A stretch of 64,000 nucleotides of DNA from JAGVPT01 sp963717445. GTDB lineage: Bacteria; Bacteroidota; Ignavibacteria; UBA10030; UBA8401. Under the pieces are notes generated by a model. It had not been told where the DNA came from. It searched no databases and saw only the letters and a program-made list of their open reading frames with translations. How positions within the stretch are numbered: the first letter of the stretch is position 1; each line of letters begins with the position of its first letter. A program made the translations under genes and the position numbers. Shown here in pieces: positions 33,387 to 41,349 of this stretch. The stretch covers positions 1,240,001 to 1,304,000 of the forward strand of contig OY970334.1 of NCBI GenBank assembly GCA_963717445.1, written 5' to 3'.

Positions 33387-34833
33387 AAGATTCGGCGTCA
33401 TCGTCTTTATCCGAACGATCGTCCTTTGCGTTTCGGTCTTTGTTCTGATTTACTTGCTGACCCGGACATCCTTCATCGCAACACCGTTCATCGTTGCGTT
33501 GATCATCATCGCCCAGATATATTCGCTCGTCCACTACGTCCAAAAAACAAACAGGGACATTGCCAGGTTTTTTGATTCGATTAAGTATTCGGATTTTTCA
33601 CAGAGCTTCAGGAGCACCGTGAAAGGCTCGTCGTTTGAGGAGCTGAATAACGCCTTCTCGGAAGTTATCGATGAATTCAGAAAAACCCGCTCGGAAAAGG
33701 AAGAACACTATCGCTACCTGCAAATTGTCGTCCAGCACATCGGCATCGGACTCCTGGCGTTCACACAGGACGGTTCTGTCGAGCTGACGAACACCGCGGT
33801 AAAAAGACTGCTGAAAGTCAACAACATTAAGAACATTGCGGAGCTTTCAAGCATCAGCCCATCGCTTGTGCAAGCGCTGCAAAAAATTAAATCGGGCGAT
33901 AAGGTGCTTGTAAAGATCGCAGCAGAAAATGAGCTTTCCCAGCTCTCTATCTATGCGACGGAATTCAAACTCCATGAAAATCATTACACTCTCGTTTCGC
34001 TGGCAAACATACAAAGCGAATTGGAAGAGCGGGAGATGGAAGCATGGCAGAATTTGATTCGCGTTCTCACGCACGAAATCATGAACTCGGTTACACCAAT
34101 TGTGTCGTTGTCTTCGACGGCGAGTTCACTGTTGGATATGGGAGACAGGAAACAGGAGACGGGAGACGGGAAACAGGAGGCGGGAGACGGGAAACAGGAG
34201 ACAGGAGACAGGAGACAGGAAACAGGAGGCGATGATAACACCTTCAGCCTCCAGCCTCCGGCCTCCGGTGCTCTTTCAGCAGAAGTTTTGAGGGATGTAA
34301 AAAGTGCTCTCGACACTATCTCGCGGAGAAGCGAGGGCTTGCTCCACTTTGTCGACAACTACAGAAACCTCACGCGCATACCCGTGCCGAATTTTCAGAT
34401 CATCAACGTGGCCGACCTGTTCGGTAGAATTCAGAAGCTCTTCGTCGATAAATTTCAGCAAAAAAAAATCGCATACGCTTGCTCAATTGAACCACCCGAT
34501 TTGGAAATGACCGCCGATCCGGACTTAATCGAGCAGGTGATGATAAACCTTATCATGAACTCGATCAGCGCCCTCTCGGCCGCCACTTCGCCGATGATAA
34601 AGCTTGTCGGAAAATTTGATGGGCGGGGCGGAACGATTCTCCAGGTTGTCGATAACGGCAGCGGAGTTCCTGAAGCATTGCTTGAAAAAATTTTCATCCC
34701 CTTTTTCACCACACGGAAAGAAGGCTCCGGCATAGGTTTGAGCTTGTCGCGGCAAATAATGCGGGCGCATAAGGGGGGAATAACAGTCCACTCAATCCCC
34801 GGCAAAGAGACTGTTTTCACGCTGAGATTTTAA
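33376..34833 (+). CDS. Membrane sensor histidine kinase with an in-frame heptamer-repeat insertion
   Basis: 485 residues: two membrane helices (about 10-28 and 33-50), a HAMP-like/coiled linker, a PAS-like domain (about 115-215), a DHp segment with the phospho-His in RVLTHEIMNSVTPI (about residue 234), and an ATPase domain with VMINLIMNSISAL, VDNGSGVPE and GSGIGLSLSRQI. Between the two DHp helices there is an insertion of about 43 residues (near 256-298) starting GDRKQETGDGKQEAGDGKQE, encoded by a repeat like those between the exporter genes. The frame stays open, so the protein is probably made. It is the cognate partner of the overlapping NtrC-family regulator; the ligand may be a substrate of the exporter or envelope stress. 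Confidence 0.9.
   Translation: MVFKRFGVIVFIRTIVLCVSVFVLIYLLTRTSFIATPFIVALIIIAQIYSLVHYVQKTNRDIARFFDSIKYSDFSQSFRSTVKGSSFEELNNAFSEVIDEFRKTRSEKEEHYRYLQIVVQHIGIGLLAFTQDGSVELTNTAVKRLLKVNNIKNIAELSSISPSLVQALQKIKSGDKVLVKIAAENELSQLSIYATEFKLHENHYTLVSLANIQSELEEREMEAWQNLIRVLTHEIMNSVTPIVSLSSTASSLLDMGDRKQETGDGKQEAGDGKQETGDRRQETGGDDNTFSLQPPASGALSAEVLRDVKSALDTISRRSEGLLHFVDNYRNLTRIPVPNFQIINVADLFGRIQKLFVDKFQQKKIAYACSIEPPDLEMTADPDLIEQVMINLIMNSISALSAATSPMIKLVGKFDGRGGTILQVVDNGSGVPEALLEKIFIPFFTTRKEGSGIGLSLSRQIMRAHKGGITVHSIPGKETVFTLRF
34141..34268. repeat. GGAGAC-type heptamer array inside the kinase gene
   Basis: Thirteen perfect-length 7-mers in a row (34141-34231): GGAGACA, GGAAACA, GGAGACG, GGAGACG, GGAAACA, GGAGGCG and so on, a 14-nt spacer, then the pyrimidine arm CAGCCTCCAGCCTCCGGCCT and a few more bases. 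The total length is a multiple of three in effect, so the kinase frame continues. Every 21 nt give one 7-residue peptide repeat. Confidence 0.85.
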
Positions 34834-34839
34834 GCTCTA

Positions 34840-34872
34840 AGCTATCCGATTGCTGGCAGCAATCGGATAGCT
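34840..34872. terminator. Perfect hairpin between convergent genes
   Basis: AGCTATCCGATTGCT (34840-34854), loop GGC, then the exact reverse complement to 34872: a 15-bp perfect stem. It lies between the kinase stop and the convergent DUF3795 stop and could end transcription from both sides, although there is no long T tract. Confidence 0.55.
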
Positions 34873-34876
34873 CGCA

Positions 34877-35310
34877 TTAATCAAGCTGTGGACCCTTACC
34901 GATTTCCATAATCCCCGCGTAATATCTCTTTTTGAATCCGGACGATTTTTCGACGAAGCCTTCCACTCCGTCCCGCTTTATGGTGCAGAGGTTGAAGACT
35001 TTCATGTTGTGAGGAAGGACTTCCGCTCTTTTTGAAGAGGGGTGCAATTTAACGCAGGGGAACTCCGAACAGTCGAAACAAAACTCAACTTTCTTTTCCA
35101 TAACGCACTTGTACGTTTCACATTCTTCTTTGATGATCGGGCATTTTCCATCGATCGGCCTGCATCCATCGCACGGTATCTTCTCCGCCGGTATTCCTCT
35201 GGCGGTCAGAGCGCTGAAGAGCCCAGCATCGTTACGGCACGTATAGATTCACAGATTGCGCAATCGATTCCGCACGGAGCAACCAAGTTGAGACGTTCGG
35301 GAGACAGCAT
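34877..35310 (-). pseudogene. DUF3795 protein, single-base frameshift
   Basis: Starting at ATG 35310 (AAAGGA ten bases upstream) the frame reads MLSPERLNLVAPCGIDCAICE and then goes out of phase. In the next frame it continues YTCRNDAGLFSALTARGIP, CDGCRPIDGKCPI, ECETYKC, FCFDCSEFPCVKLHP. Together these make a normal Cys-rich DUF3795 protein, likely metal-binding. The break is at 35243-35250, where GAATCTAT lacks one base (GAATTCTAT or similar). Apart from it all Cys motifs are kept. The downstream part alone could start at Met of VMEKKVEF (35101). Recent mutation or sequencing error. Confidence 0.75.
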
Positions 35311-35455
35311 AATTATACAATCCTTTCATTTTCGAATTTGAATGTATTTTGGAGGCAGAGGTTAAATACGTTTTGTTCCCAAAGGGACTTTGGGGAATGG
35401 AAAAAATACCTCATGAGATGGAAGATGAAAGTTACCAAAGCTTTATGAGGATAGA

Positions 35456-36826
35456 CTAAGCAGCACGTTTCTTTTTCTTCACAGGCTGGTACAAATAATG
35501 GTTATGGGCAATGAGCTTATCAGATTCTGTCCGCGCTGAAGATCTCTTCCGAGTTTTACGCCGGCTGTACGAGAGATTCCGTGCAATTAATTCGACTAAG
35601 TGGGCATTGACAGCGTTTCCTAAAGCTTTGAATGCTTTGGTAGATTGCTTAGGAAGATACCTCAGCCCAATTAAACTTTGCAGGCGGGCACATTCTCGTG
35701 GAGTCATATATCTCTTTTCCCAAGCAACGATAGGAACTTGGGTGGTAGTCATTGCAACGAGAGACGGCGAAGAAGTTCGTTTCTTGACGCGAACCCCAGA
35801 AGCGCGAATCTGGATGATATATTCCCAAATGTTTCTTTTCCCGCTGTTACAGTTCCACTCAAACTTCTGGAGGCTCGGGGGAAATTTTCTAATTGTTTTT
35901 AGCCATGGTTCCATCCATTTCTTATGCTTTCGATACAGCGCCCTATTCTGCCTTATGAATTCAATTTTCCAGGCTGGAAACCGTGACTGTTTGGTCCTTG
36001 CATGAGAAGGTAGCGAATTAAAACCCAGCTTTTTCTCTATGCTTTTCAATACCTTCCGGTTTTTTCTCATTTTTTTTGGCAGCTTGAGTTTCTCTTGAGC
36101 GTATGGTGTTGACTTGACAAAAGGATAAGTCGCACCAAACTCCATCGACCATATTGGAAACGTTGGCAAAGGTTCGTTCTTGGGATACTTCTCAAGGAAC
36201 TCTTGCCAAACGTCAAAGCAGTTTACAACCTGTTCGCTTAGTTTTTTCGCTTTGCGCGGTTTTCTGTCGAGGACGGTTTGTACACTTGGTTCTTTTGTGC
36301 TCGAAGGTGTTGGCCAAGAAAATTTCTGCAACCCCCTTTTTCTCCCGACAATGAACACCCTCTGTCGAATCTGTGGCACTCCAAACCTGTGTGGCGAGAG
36401 TAACCGCGCTTCAACATGATACTCACCTTGTTGCTGCAATCGCCTCTTAATACTCTTCCAAGTTGCTCCATTCGCATGCTTCAATAGATTCGGAACGTTC
36501 TCCAGAATGAAATACGATGGTTTGTGGTGACGGATGATTCTGATAACATAACCAATAAGGTCACCAGATGTCGGACAATCCAATCCTTCTTGATCGCCGG
36601 CTTTGGAGAAAGGCTGACATGGGAAACCTGCACACAGAATATCGTGCGCGGGTATATCCTTTACATTCAGTTCTCTTATGTCACCCTGAGGCTTGATGTC
36701 GAAATTTTTCTCGTAGACTTCCCTCAATTCTGCGTCAATCTCGCAGGCGAAAACGCACGTGTGCCCGAGTTTGTCTAGCGCAATATGGAATCCCCCTAAA
36801 CCGGCAAATACATCTGCAAATCTCAT
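35456..36826 (-). CDS. DNA (cytosine-5) methyltransferase
   Basis: 456 residues of the C5-methyltransferase family, transferring methyl from S-adenosylmethionine to cytosine in DNA. Motifs: I FADVFAGLGGF (3-13), IV with catalytic Cys in GFPCQPFS (Cys70), VI ENV (109-111), VIII QIRQR (152-156), then a target-recognition region (about 190-370) and IX/X ending ALGNAVNAHLVELIA near 415. A basic tail (RRKTRKR, KKKKRAA) follows. The start is two bases after the stop of the upstream gene. It is the last gene of the Vsr/ParB-like/unknown operon and would provide the protective modification. The recognition sequence is not deducible. Confidence 0.93.
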   Translation of the reverse strand: MRFADVFAGLGGFHIALDKLGHTCVFACEIDAELREVYEKNFDIKPQGDIRELNVKDIPAHDILCAGFPCQPFSKAGDQEGLDCPTSGDLIGYVIRIIRHHKPSYFILENVPNLLKHANGATWKSIKRRLQQQGEYHVEARLLSPHRFGVPQIRQRVFIVGRKRGLQKFSWPTPSSTKEPSVQTVLDRKPRKAKKLSEQVVNCFDVWQEFLEKYPKNEPLPTFPIWSMEFGATYPFVKSTPYAQEKLKLPKKMRKNRKVLKSIEKKLGFNSLPSHARTKQSRFPAWKIEFIRQNRALYRKHKKWMEPWLKTIRKFPPSLQKFEWNCNSGKRNIWEYIIQIRASGVRVKKRTSSPSLVAMTTTQVPIVAWEKRYMTPRECARLQSLIGLRYLPKQSTKAFKALGNAVNAHLVELIARNLSYSRRKTRKRSSARTESDKLIAHNHYLYQPVKKKKRAA

Positions 36827-36828
36827 TT

Positions 36829-37656
36829 TTATTTCAGTTTCGACTTACACCAAATTTTAATCTCGTCGCGGAGGGCATTATCCACGAGATCCTTTCCGAA
36901 GAGTGCGCGCTGAATTCGCACGCGATCAAATATGAGATTGTAATCATCTCTCGTGTCAATCCAATCATCAACAGAAATAACCACTGGCACCATTATTCCG
37001 GCAATCGGATGGGCTGACCACTTGACGAATTCCCGCCAGGCAGTAACAGAAACCGGTTTCTTAGCGTCAAAATGGAACCCAGCGCCACATTGAAGCAGCA
37101 AAACGATCTGATTGTCTCTGTTATCCCCATGTGACTTCCACGCGACGATATCCACACCTTTGTCCTTATCCTTAGGCTTGGGCCGTCTCTCTCCCAGTCT
37201 TTCATTCGTGCCCGCGGCAACCTTCTGAATCTGACTGGTTAGGGTCGCCGCATTAGGAAATCCAAGTATTTCAGCCTGTCCATCTAAATATACACGCGCC
37301 GCTTCCTTCGACAGTCGCTCAAAAAGTTTGGTGCCATCGTTCTTTCCCTTTACTCGTTTGACGCCCTCAACGGAAAAAATAAGGCACATTACATACTCGG
37401 GACAGTCTTTCATTTGAACCGTTGGATTTACGATATCTCCATCTAAATGATAGGGAGAAGCATGGCCATAAAGCTGTTCTCGGCGCGCTAATTCCCCGAG
37501 AGCGCTGTCAATGTCTTCCTCGTTTGTCATGATTGGCATTGCACCGAGGAGAGACCCGAACTTCGCTTTAGACAACGATTCCGCGCTTGATGCAATGTAC
37601 AACTCAGCCCAGTCCGCAAGCGATCCTATATCGTTTGTGTGTGGCGTAAACATCAC
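36829..37656 (-). CDS. Unknown protein in the methyltransferase operon, possible restriction nuclease
   Basis: 275 residues, soluble. I do not recognise a named family. The segment KGVDIVAWKSHGDN (Asp169) followed by NQIVLLLQCGAG (Gln189) resembles the D-Xn-(E/Q)xK core of PD-(D/E)xK nucleases, but the final Lys is absent (QCG), so catalytic activity is uncertain. The start overlaps the ParB-like gene by four bases and its stop is two bases from the methyltransferase start. This tight packing suggests it is the restriction or recognition component of the system. Confidence 0.6.
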   Translation of the reverse strand: MMFTPHTNDIGSLADWAELYIASSAESLSKAKFGSLLGAMPIMTNEEDIDSALGELARREQLYGHASPYHLDGDIVNPTVQMKDCPEYVMCLIFSVEGVKRVKGKNDGTKLFERLSKEAARVYLDGQAEILGFPNAATLTSQIQKVAAGTNERLGERRPKPKDKDKGVDIVAWKSHGDNRDNQIVLLLQCGAGFHFDAKKPVSVTAWREFVKWSAHPIAGIMVPVVISVDDWIDTRDDYNLIFDRVRIQRALFGKDLVDNALRDEIKIWCKSKLK

Positions 37657-38834
37657 GTAACCATCTTCGACAGTTCATTAACCGCCTTAGCACAATCTTC
37701 TATTAGCGTCTTGATTTCTTTATCTTTCTTATACTTAAATGCGACACCCAAGGCATGTGAAATACTTCGCATCGCATCGTTGATTTTCTTCTTAAGAAAT
37801 ATCTTCTCGCCGCCACTGCGCTCGTATGCTTCATCTAGATTGCTGAATTTCAAAAGATACTCAGTCGCTTCCTTGTCAGCAAGTACTGGAGCTAGGTGGC
37901 TCGATATTTTTCGAGAGTCAGTAAGTATAGGGGCCTTATCTTTGCCATTCCCATATATCCACGTAAGTAATATTTCCAAGTTCCGCAACTTCTTTTTGGG
38001 GACCAATGTTTTTCCGACATCTACCTCTTTGTATGATGGCACTCCGATGAATTCACGTATAGATGGGTGATTCAATGCGACCGTAATCAGGGAGAATCTT
38101 GTCGTGGCGGGCTTAATGTCAAATTCCGTTTCTTCTCGAGCTTGATCTAATATTTTATAGTACAAGTACTGTCTCTTAATCACATCTGATCGATCACCGA
38201 TTTGCCTTTGCACTTCGCGCACCCCCGCCTCAATATTTCTGCGATGAAGCCTTGCCTCGTCTTCTATCCGAGTAGCTATGTAACGAGCCCTTGCAAAAGC
38301 GTCCCACTTCATTATGCCCGCAATATGCCGTACACCCAAGTATGGAGAGACTTCATTCCTATTTTCATAGAAGATCGCAGGTATAATGTCAAGGTCATCT
38401 GCTATTGCTTTAGTGCGTGGCTGTGGGAAGTCCGGGCTTACTTCAAGTCTGTTCCTCCAGTCAGATAGCCTCAGTATTTTCGCTGTAGCGGTTCTACGAT
38501 TGCCTTCAACCACCGTGAAAATGATCTGGTCTGCCGCAATCAACTTGTCTAGGATTTGTTCAGTCTCCTCTATTGATTGAACTGCCCCGAAGTCGATTTT
38601 GCGTAAGATTTTTTTGGGAACTACAACAATTGGCTCCTCATCGAAGTAGCCGTTTTCCGCCATGGAGAACGCAAGTTCTTCCAGATCGAATTTACGAAAA
38701 AGTGTCTGCATGATATCTGTTTCTGATCCACCTTGAACTTCATCTGGAAGCCTTGGATTGCGTGCGTCCAGTTCAATCAACGCCAAGGGGACATTAACTT
38801 GGGGTCTTTTACGACCCGGACCTTTAGCTATCAT
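37653..38834 (-). CDS. ParB/Srx-like domain protein of the methyltransferase operon
   Basis: 393 residues. The N-terminal part starts with VPLALIELDARNPRLPDE, typical of ParB-like domains, and contains VVEGNRRTATAKIL (about residue 115), the GxxR-type nucleotide-binding motif. The rest is mainly helical, with basic stretches (PKKKLRNLEILL, FLKKKIND). ParB-like proteins bind CTP or ATP and DNA; outside chromosome partitioning they occur in nucleases and defence systems. It overlaps the Vsr gene by 11 bp and the next gene by ATGA, so it acts with them rather than with a ParA, which is absent. Confidence 0.7.
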   Translation of the reverse strand: MIAKGPGRKRPQVNVPLALIELDARNPRLPDEVQGGSETDIMQTLFRKFDLEELAFSMAENGYFDEEPIVVVPKKILRKIDFGAVQSIEETEQILDKLIAADQIIFTVVEGNRRTATAKILRLSDWRNRLEVSPDFPQPRTKAIADDLDIIPAIFYENRNEVSPYLGVRHIAGIMKWDAFARARYIATRIEDEARLHRRNIEAGVREVQRQIGDRSDVIKRQYLYYKILDQAREETEFDIKPATTRFSLITVALNHPSIREFIGVPSYKEVDVGKTLVPKKKLRNLEILLTWIYGNGKDKAPILTDSRKISSHLAPVLADKEATEYLLKFSNLDEAYERSGGEKIFLKKKINDAMRSISHALGVAFKYKKDKEIKTLIEDCAKAVNELSKMVT

Positions 38835-39321
38835 AGTGACCTCGATCCTTGGAGGATTTTTTTACCCGATGTGCCACCAACTGGGGGTTCATAATAATAT
38901 CCGATTCCCAAAAACGTAGAACTTTCCAGCCGTCTTCTTTCAATAGCAATGTCTGATTAACATCTCTTTTTCTGTTTGATGAGATCTTCGAGATCCAGTA
39001 TGCAGAGTTTGCGTTCGCCTGAAGGTTGCGGCGGAGTCGAAGCCAATCCTTGCCGTGCCAGAAGTCACCGTCGCAAAACACCACAACTCTATTTGAAGGA
39101 AAGACGATATCAGGTTTGCCTGGTAGCGATTCAACGTTGCTCTTGAAGTGAAGCCCAAGTTGTCGCAATGCTTTTTGTAGCATTACTTCGTGCTTTGTAC
39201 CTCTACTCTTGTTTGCTCTCTTGGAATAGGAACTTGCTTCAGACGTTGGCTTCAGTCCAATAAAGGAAGGATAAGCCGTCTTGCCTTTTCCGTCGACTTG
39301 TTGTGTTGAGTGCTTGGACAA
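38824..39321 (-). CDS. Very-short-patch-repair (Vsr) family endonuclease
   Basis: 165 residues. Family features: GTKHEVMLQKALRQLG, SLPGKPDIVFPS with metal-binding Asp71, FCDGDFWHGKDW with catalytic-type His89, YWISKISSNRKRD, and LKEDGWKVLRFWESDI. Compared with E. coli Vsr the FTHGCFWHH block is FCDGDFWHG and the zinc-binding residues are reduced, as in a divergent subfamily. Classical Vsr nicks T:G mismatches left by deamination of 5-methylcytosine, which fits the methyltransferase three genes downstream. It could also have become the restriction nuclease. First gene of the operon. Confidence 0.82.
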   Translation of the reverse strand: MSKHSTQQVDGKGKTAYPSFIGLKPTSEASSYSKRANKSRGTKHEVMLQKALRQLGLHFKSNVESLPGKPDIVFPSNRVVVFCDGDFWHGKDWLRLRRNLQANANSAYWISKISSNRKRDVNQTLLLKEDGWKVLRFWESDIIMNPQLVAHRVKKSSKDRGHYDS

Positions 39322-39489
39322 AACTTTAATTAGGCCGTGGTGTTAGTGTGCTCTGGCTAAATATACACTTTTTTATGAAATATGCACAGACTTACGCATT
39401 GAAGCCCTGTGGAGGAGAGCTATTGGATTTATAATGTGTGTGCAATGGAAACGGACTTACATTCGCAATAGGCAGGGATCTTACTTTCC

Positions 39490-39770
39490 CGTTGAACAGA
39501 AAGTAGCCAAATAGAATCTCCACCACCACGACCACTTTTTGACATCGCAATTTGCGATGTCAAAGCTGCCTTTTCTTCCGGATTCTACTGAAACATAAAA
39601 TCTTCGGGAAATCGATCTCAATTTCGTTTCACAGCTTCGTTCAGCCGATAGGTCGGAATGCCATAGAGATTGGCTAGGTCAGCATCCAGAATCCCCCTTT
39701 CAGTGCGAATGGTACGAATAACTGGTTCAATGTGAATCGCGGGAAGGCGTTTTTTGTTCTTTCGTTTCAT
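39490..39770 (-). pseudogene. ORF6N-domain gene remnant
   Basis: From ATG 39770 the frame reads IEPVIRTIRTERGILDADLANLYG and then LNEAVKRN, stop (39618-39620). In the same frame it continues DRFPEDFMFQ, stop (39585-39587), NPEEKAALTSQIAMSKSGRGG and then loses similarity. This is the ORF6N domain of phage-type DNA-binding regulators with two nonsense codons and a decayed end. A 27-nt near-perfect palindrome with stem TTTGACATCGCA lies within it at 39538-39564. The remaining 39322-39480 holds nothing I recognise. Confidence 0.7.
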
Positions 39771-39841
39771 GTTTTTCAGTATTCAAACTGTAACCCTCAA
39801 ACAATATTCGTCTACGGAAATAGTTATCCTTTTTTCAACAC

Positions 39842-40971
39842 TCACTGCCGATCCCCTTCCAGTTCCCTTTCAATTTCTTCAATGCTCGGCAAGCTTGGTT
39901 TGAGGTTGTCCGGCAAAGAGTGAGTGAGTTGGTATTCCGATACTCCAATCGGTTTGTGTATATCGCTTAATGCATACTCGGCAACGAGCTTGTCTTTCTT
40001 CTTACAGAGCAAAATACCGATCGTGGGCTGATCCCCTTCTTTTCGCAGAAGCGTATCCACTGCCTTGATATAGAAATTTAGTTTGCCGGCATGTTCGGGT
40101 TCAAAATCTCCGGTTTTCAATTCTATCACCACAAACAATGCAGCTTTGTATGGTAAAAGAGAAGGTCAAGAAAGAATTCTTTTTCTCCGACCTGTATCGG
40201 CAGCTGCCTTCCGACATACGCAAAGCCGGCGCCTAATTCCAGCAGGAAGCGAGCGATATGCTGTACCAGCCCCACTTCCAGATCCCGCTCATTGTATTCT
40301 TTCGTCATGCTCAAAAAATCAAAGACATAGGGATCTTTGACGGTCTGTTTTGCAAGGTCGGATTGGGCAGCCGGAAGCGTGAGTGCGAAGTTGTTGATCG
40401 AATGTCCTTCTCTTTGGAACAATCCGCTTTCTATCTGGTTGACCAGCACACTGCGGCTCCATCCATGGGCGATGGTATTCTGCACATAAAACAGCGCCTC
40501 ATCGATATTCTTGCACCCGGCGATGATCGCAATATTATGTCCCCACGGAATCTGGGTTATTAAGGCAGCAGGCTGTTGCCCAATTACGCCAACAGCTTGT
40601 TGGCTTTTCTTCCGGGCAGGCAATTGCGAAACAGCCTGTTTCGCCAATTGGCCAACAGCTTGTTGGCCAATTTCCTCTCCATGGTTATAGAATAAATACC
40701 ACTGCTTGATATATTTGAGGTTGCTCAGAGAAAATCCTTTCATTTCAGGGAACTCGGCCATTAAATCCCTGCTAAGCTGAGATAAAAACCCATCGCCCCA
40801 CTTGGTCTCGGCCTGCTTGGAAACGATGTCTGCACCAAGCTCCCAATAGAGGGTAAGAAGCTCGGAGTTCACCCTTACGGCAGCTTTAATTTGAGCATTG
40901 CGGACTTTGTTTTTGAGGTCGGCCAGCCATGTTTTGTATTGCCGATCCAATATAATTTCTGAGTTCATCAC
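39842..40971 (-). pseudogene. DUF1016 (YhcG-type PD-(D/E)xK nuclease), single-base frameshift
   Basis: The first frame (40971-40126) contains the DUF1016 N-terminal region (LLTLYWELGADIV, GDGFLSQLSRDLMAEFP) and most of the nuclease domain to FYHTKLHC. The second frame continues FVVIELKTGDFEPEHAGKLNFYI to the end. The catalytic ExK (IELKTG) is thus cut off. The break at 40130-40140 corresponds to TGTTTGTGG where TGTTTTGTGG is expected, a lost T. A Gln-rich stretch (EIGQQAVGQLAKQ through VIGQQPAALI) encoded by near-palindromes is inserted between the two domains. The family is linked to mobile elements and defence islands. Confidence 0.82.
40564..40672. repeat. Four near-palindromes with core AACAGCYTGTT inside the DUF1016 gene
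   Basis: Sites at 40564-40580 (GGCAGCAGGCTGTTGCC), 40588-40604 (GCCAACAGCTTGTTGGC), 40626-40644 (GCGAAACAGCCTGTTTCGC) and 40646-40672 (27 nt, centred on the same core). The stems differ but complement themselves, while the core stays. They encode the Gln/Ala-rich linker of the protein. Confidence 0.65.
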
Positions 40972-41059
40972 TTATTTCGTTGAAGATTCTCTCGTTTACT
41001 TCTTCCTCGATTCTGATACAACGGCCGGGTATCGAAGCTTAGCGTTTTTTTCTGTTCCT

Positions 41060-41220
41060 AAACACAAAAACCTCCTTCATCCCGCAAAGCGGAAATCGAG
41101 AGGTTTCGCTTCTTCTAAAATTTTATTTCCACCCAAATCCCCGGGGCTGTGTTCTGTGTAGATTTCGCACCTTTATTTGCGGTCAAGGTAGCGAGTTGCA
41201 GAGTGGGAATCAAGACAAAA
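41060..41220 (-). promoter_or_regulatory. Copy 1 of duplicated promoter plus structured leader
   Basis: Read on the minus strand: TTGATT (41213-41208), 17-bp spacer, TACCTT (41190-41185), then about 110 nt containing CCCCGGGGAT and a hairpin AACCTC...GAGGTT enclosing CCGCTTTGCGG, ending in GTTTTTGTGTTT. Copy 2 upstream of the T9SS gene is alignable over about 170 bp. Copy 1 is followed by about 90 bp with no ribosome binding site and then the DUF1016 gene, so it may now drive that gene or be a leftover of a deleted paralogue. The rest of the 40972-41349 gap holds nothing else recognised. Confidence 0.55.
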
Positions 41221-41349
41221 ATGCGAATTGGCAAGTCAATGATTGCTCTTAACGCCATGGCGCTTCGCACAACTTGAAGTCACAAATTGTGATCTCAAGT
41301 TCTGAAATCTTTCTTAAAGCACCTCAAAATGCTTACAGATGAGTCAACG

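Noticed and set aside
34141..34231. CRISPR-like direct repeats
   Set aside because: The units are 7 nt, contiguous, without spacers, and in frame within a kinase gene; no cas genes are present.
37653..38834. Chromosome partition protein ParB with origin region
   Set aside because: No ParA, no parS-like sites or dnaA/dnaN nearby; the gene is embedded in a methyltransferase operon.
39842..41220. Mobile element boundary at the first copy of the duplicated leader
   Set aside because: No terminal inverted repeats or target duplications were found, only homology of the leader region.
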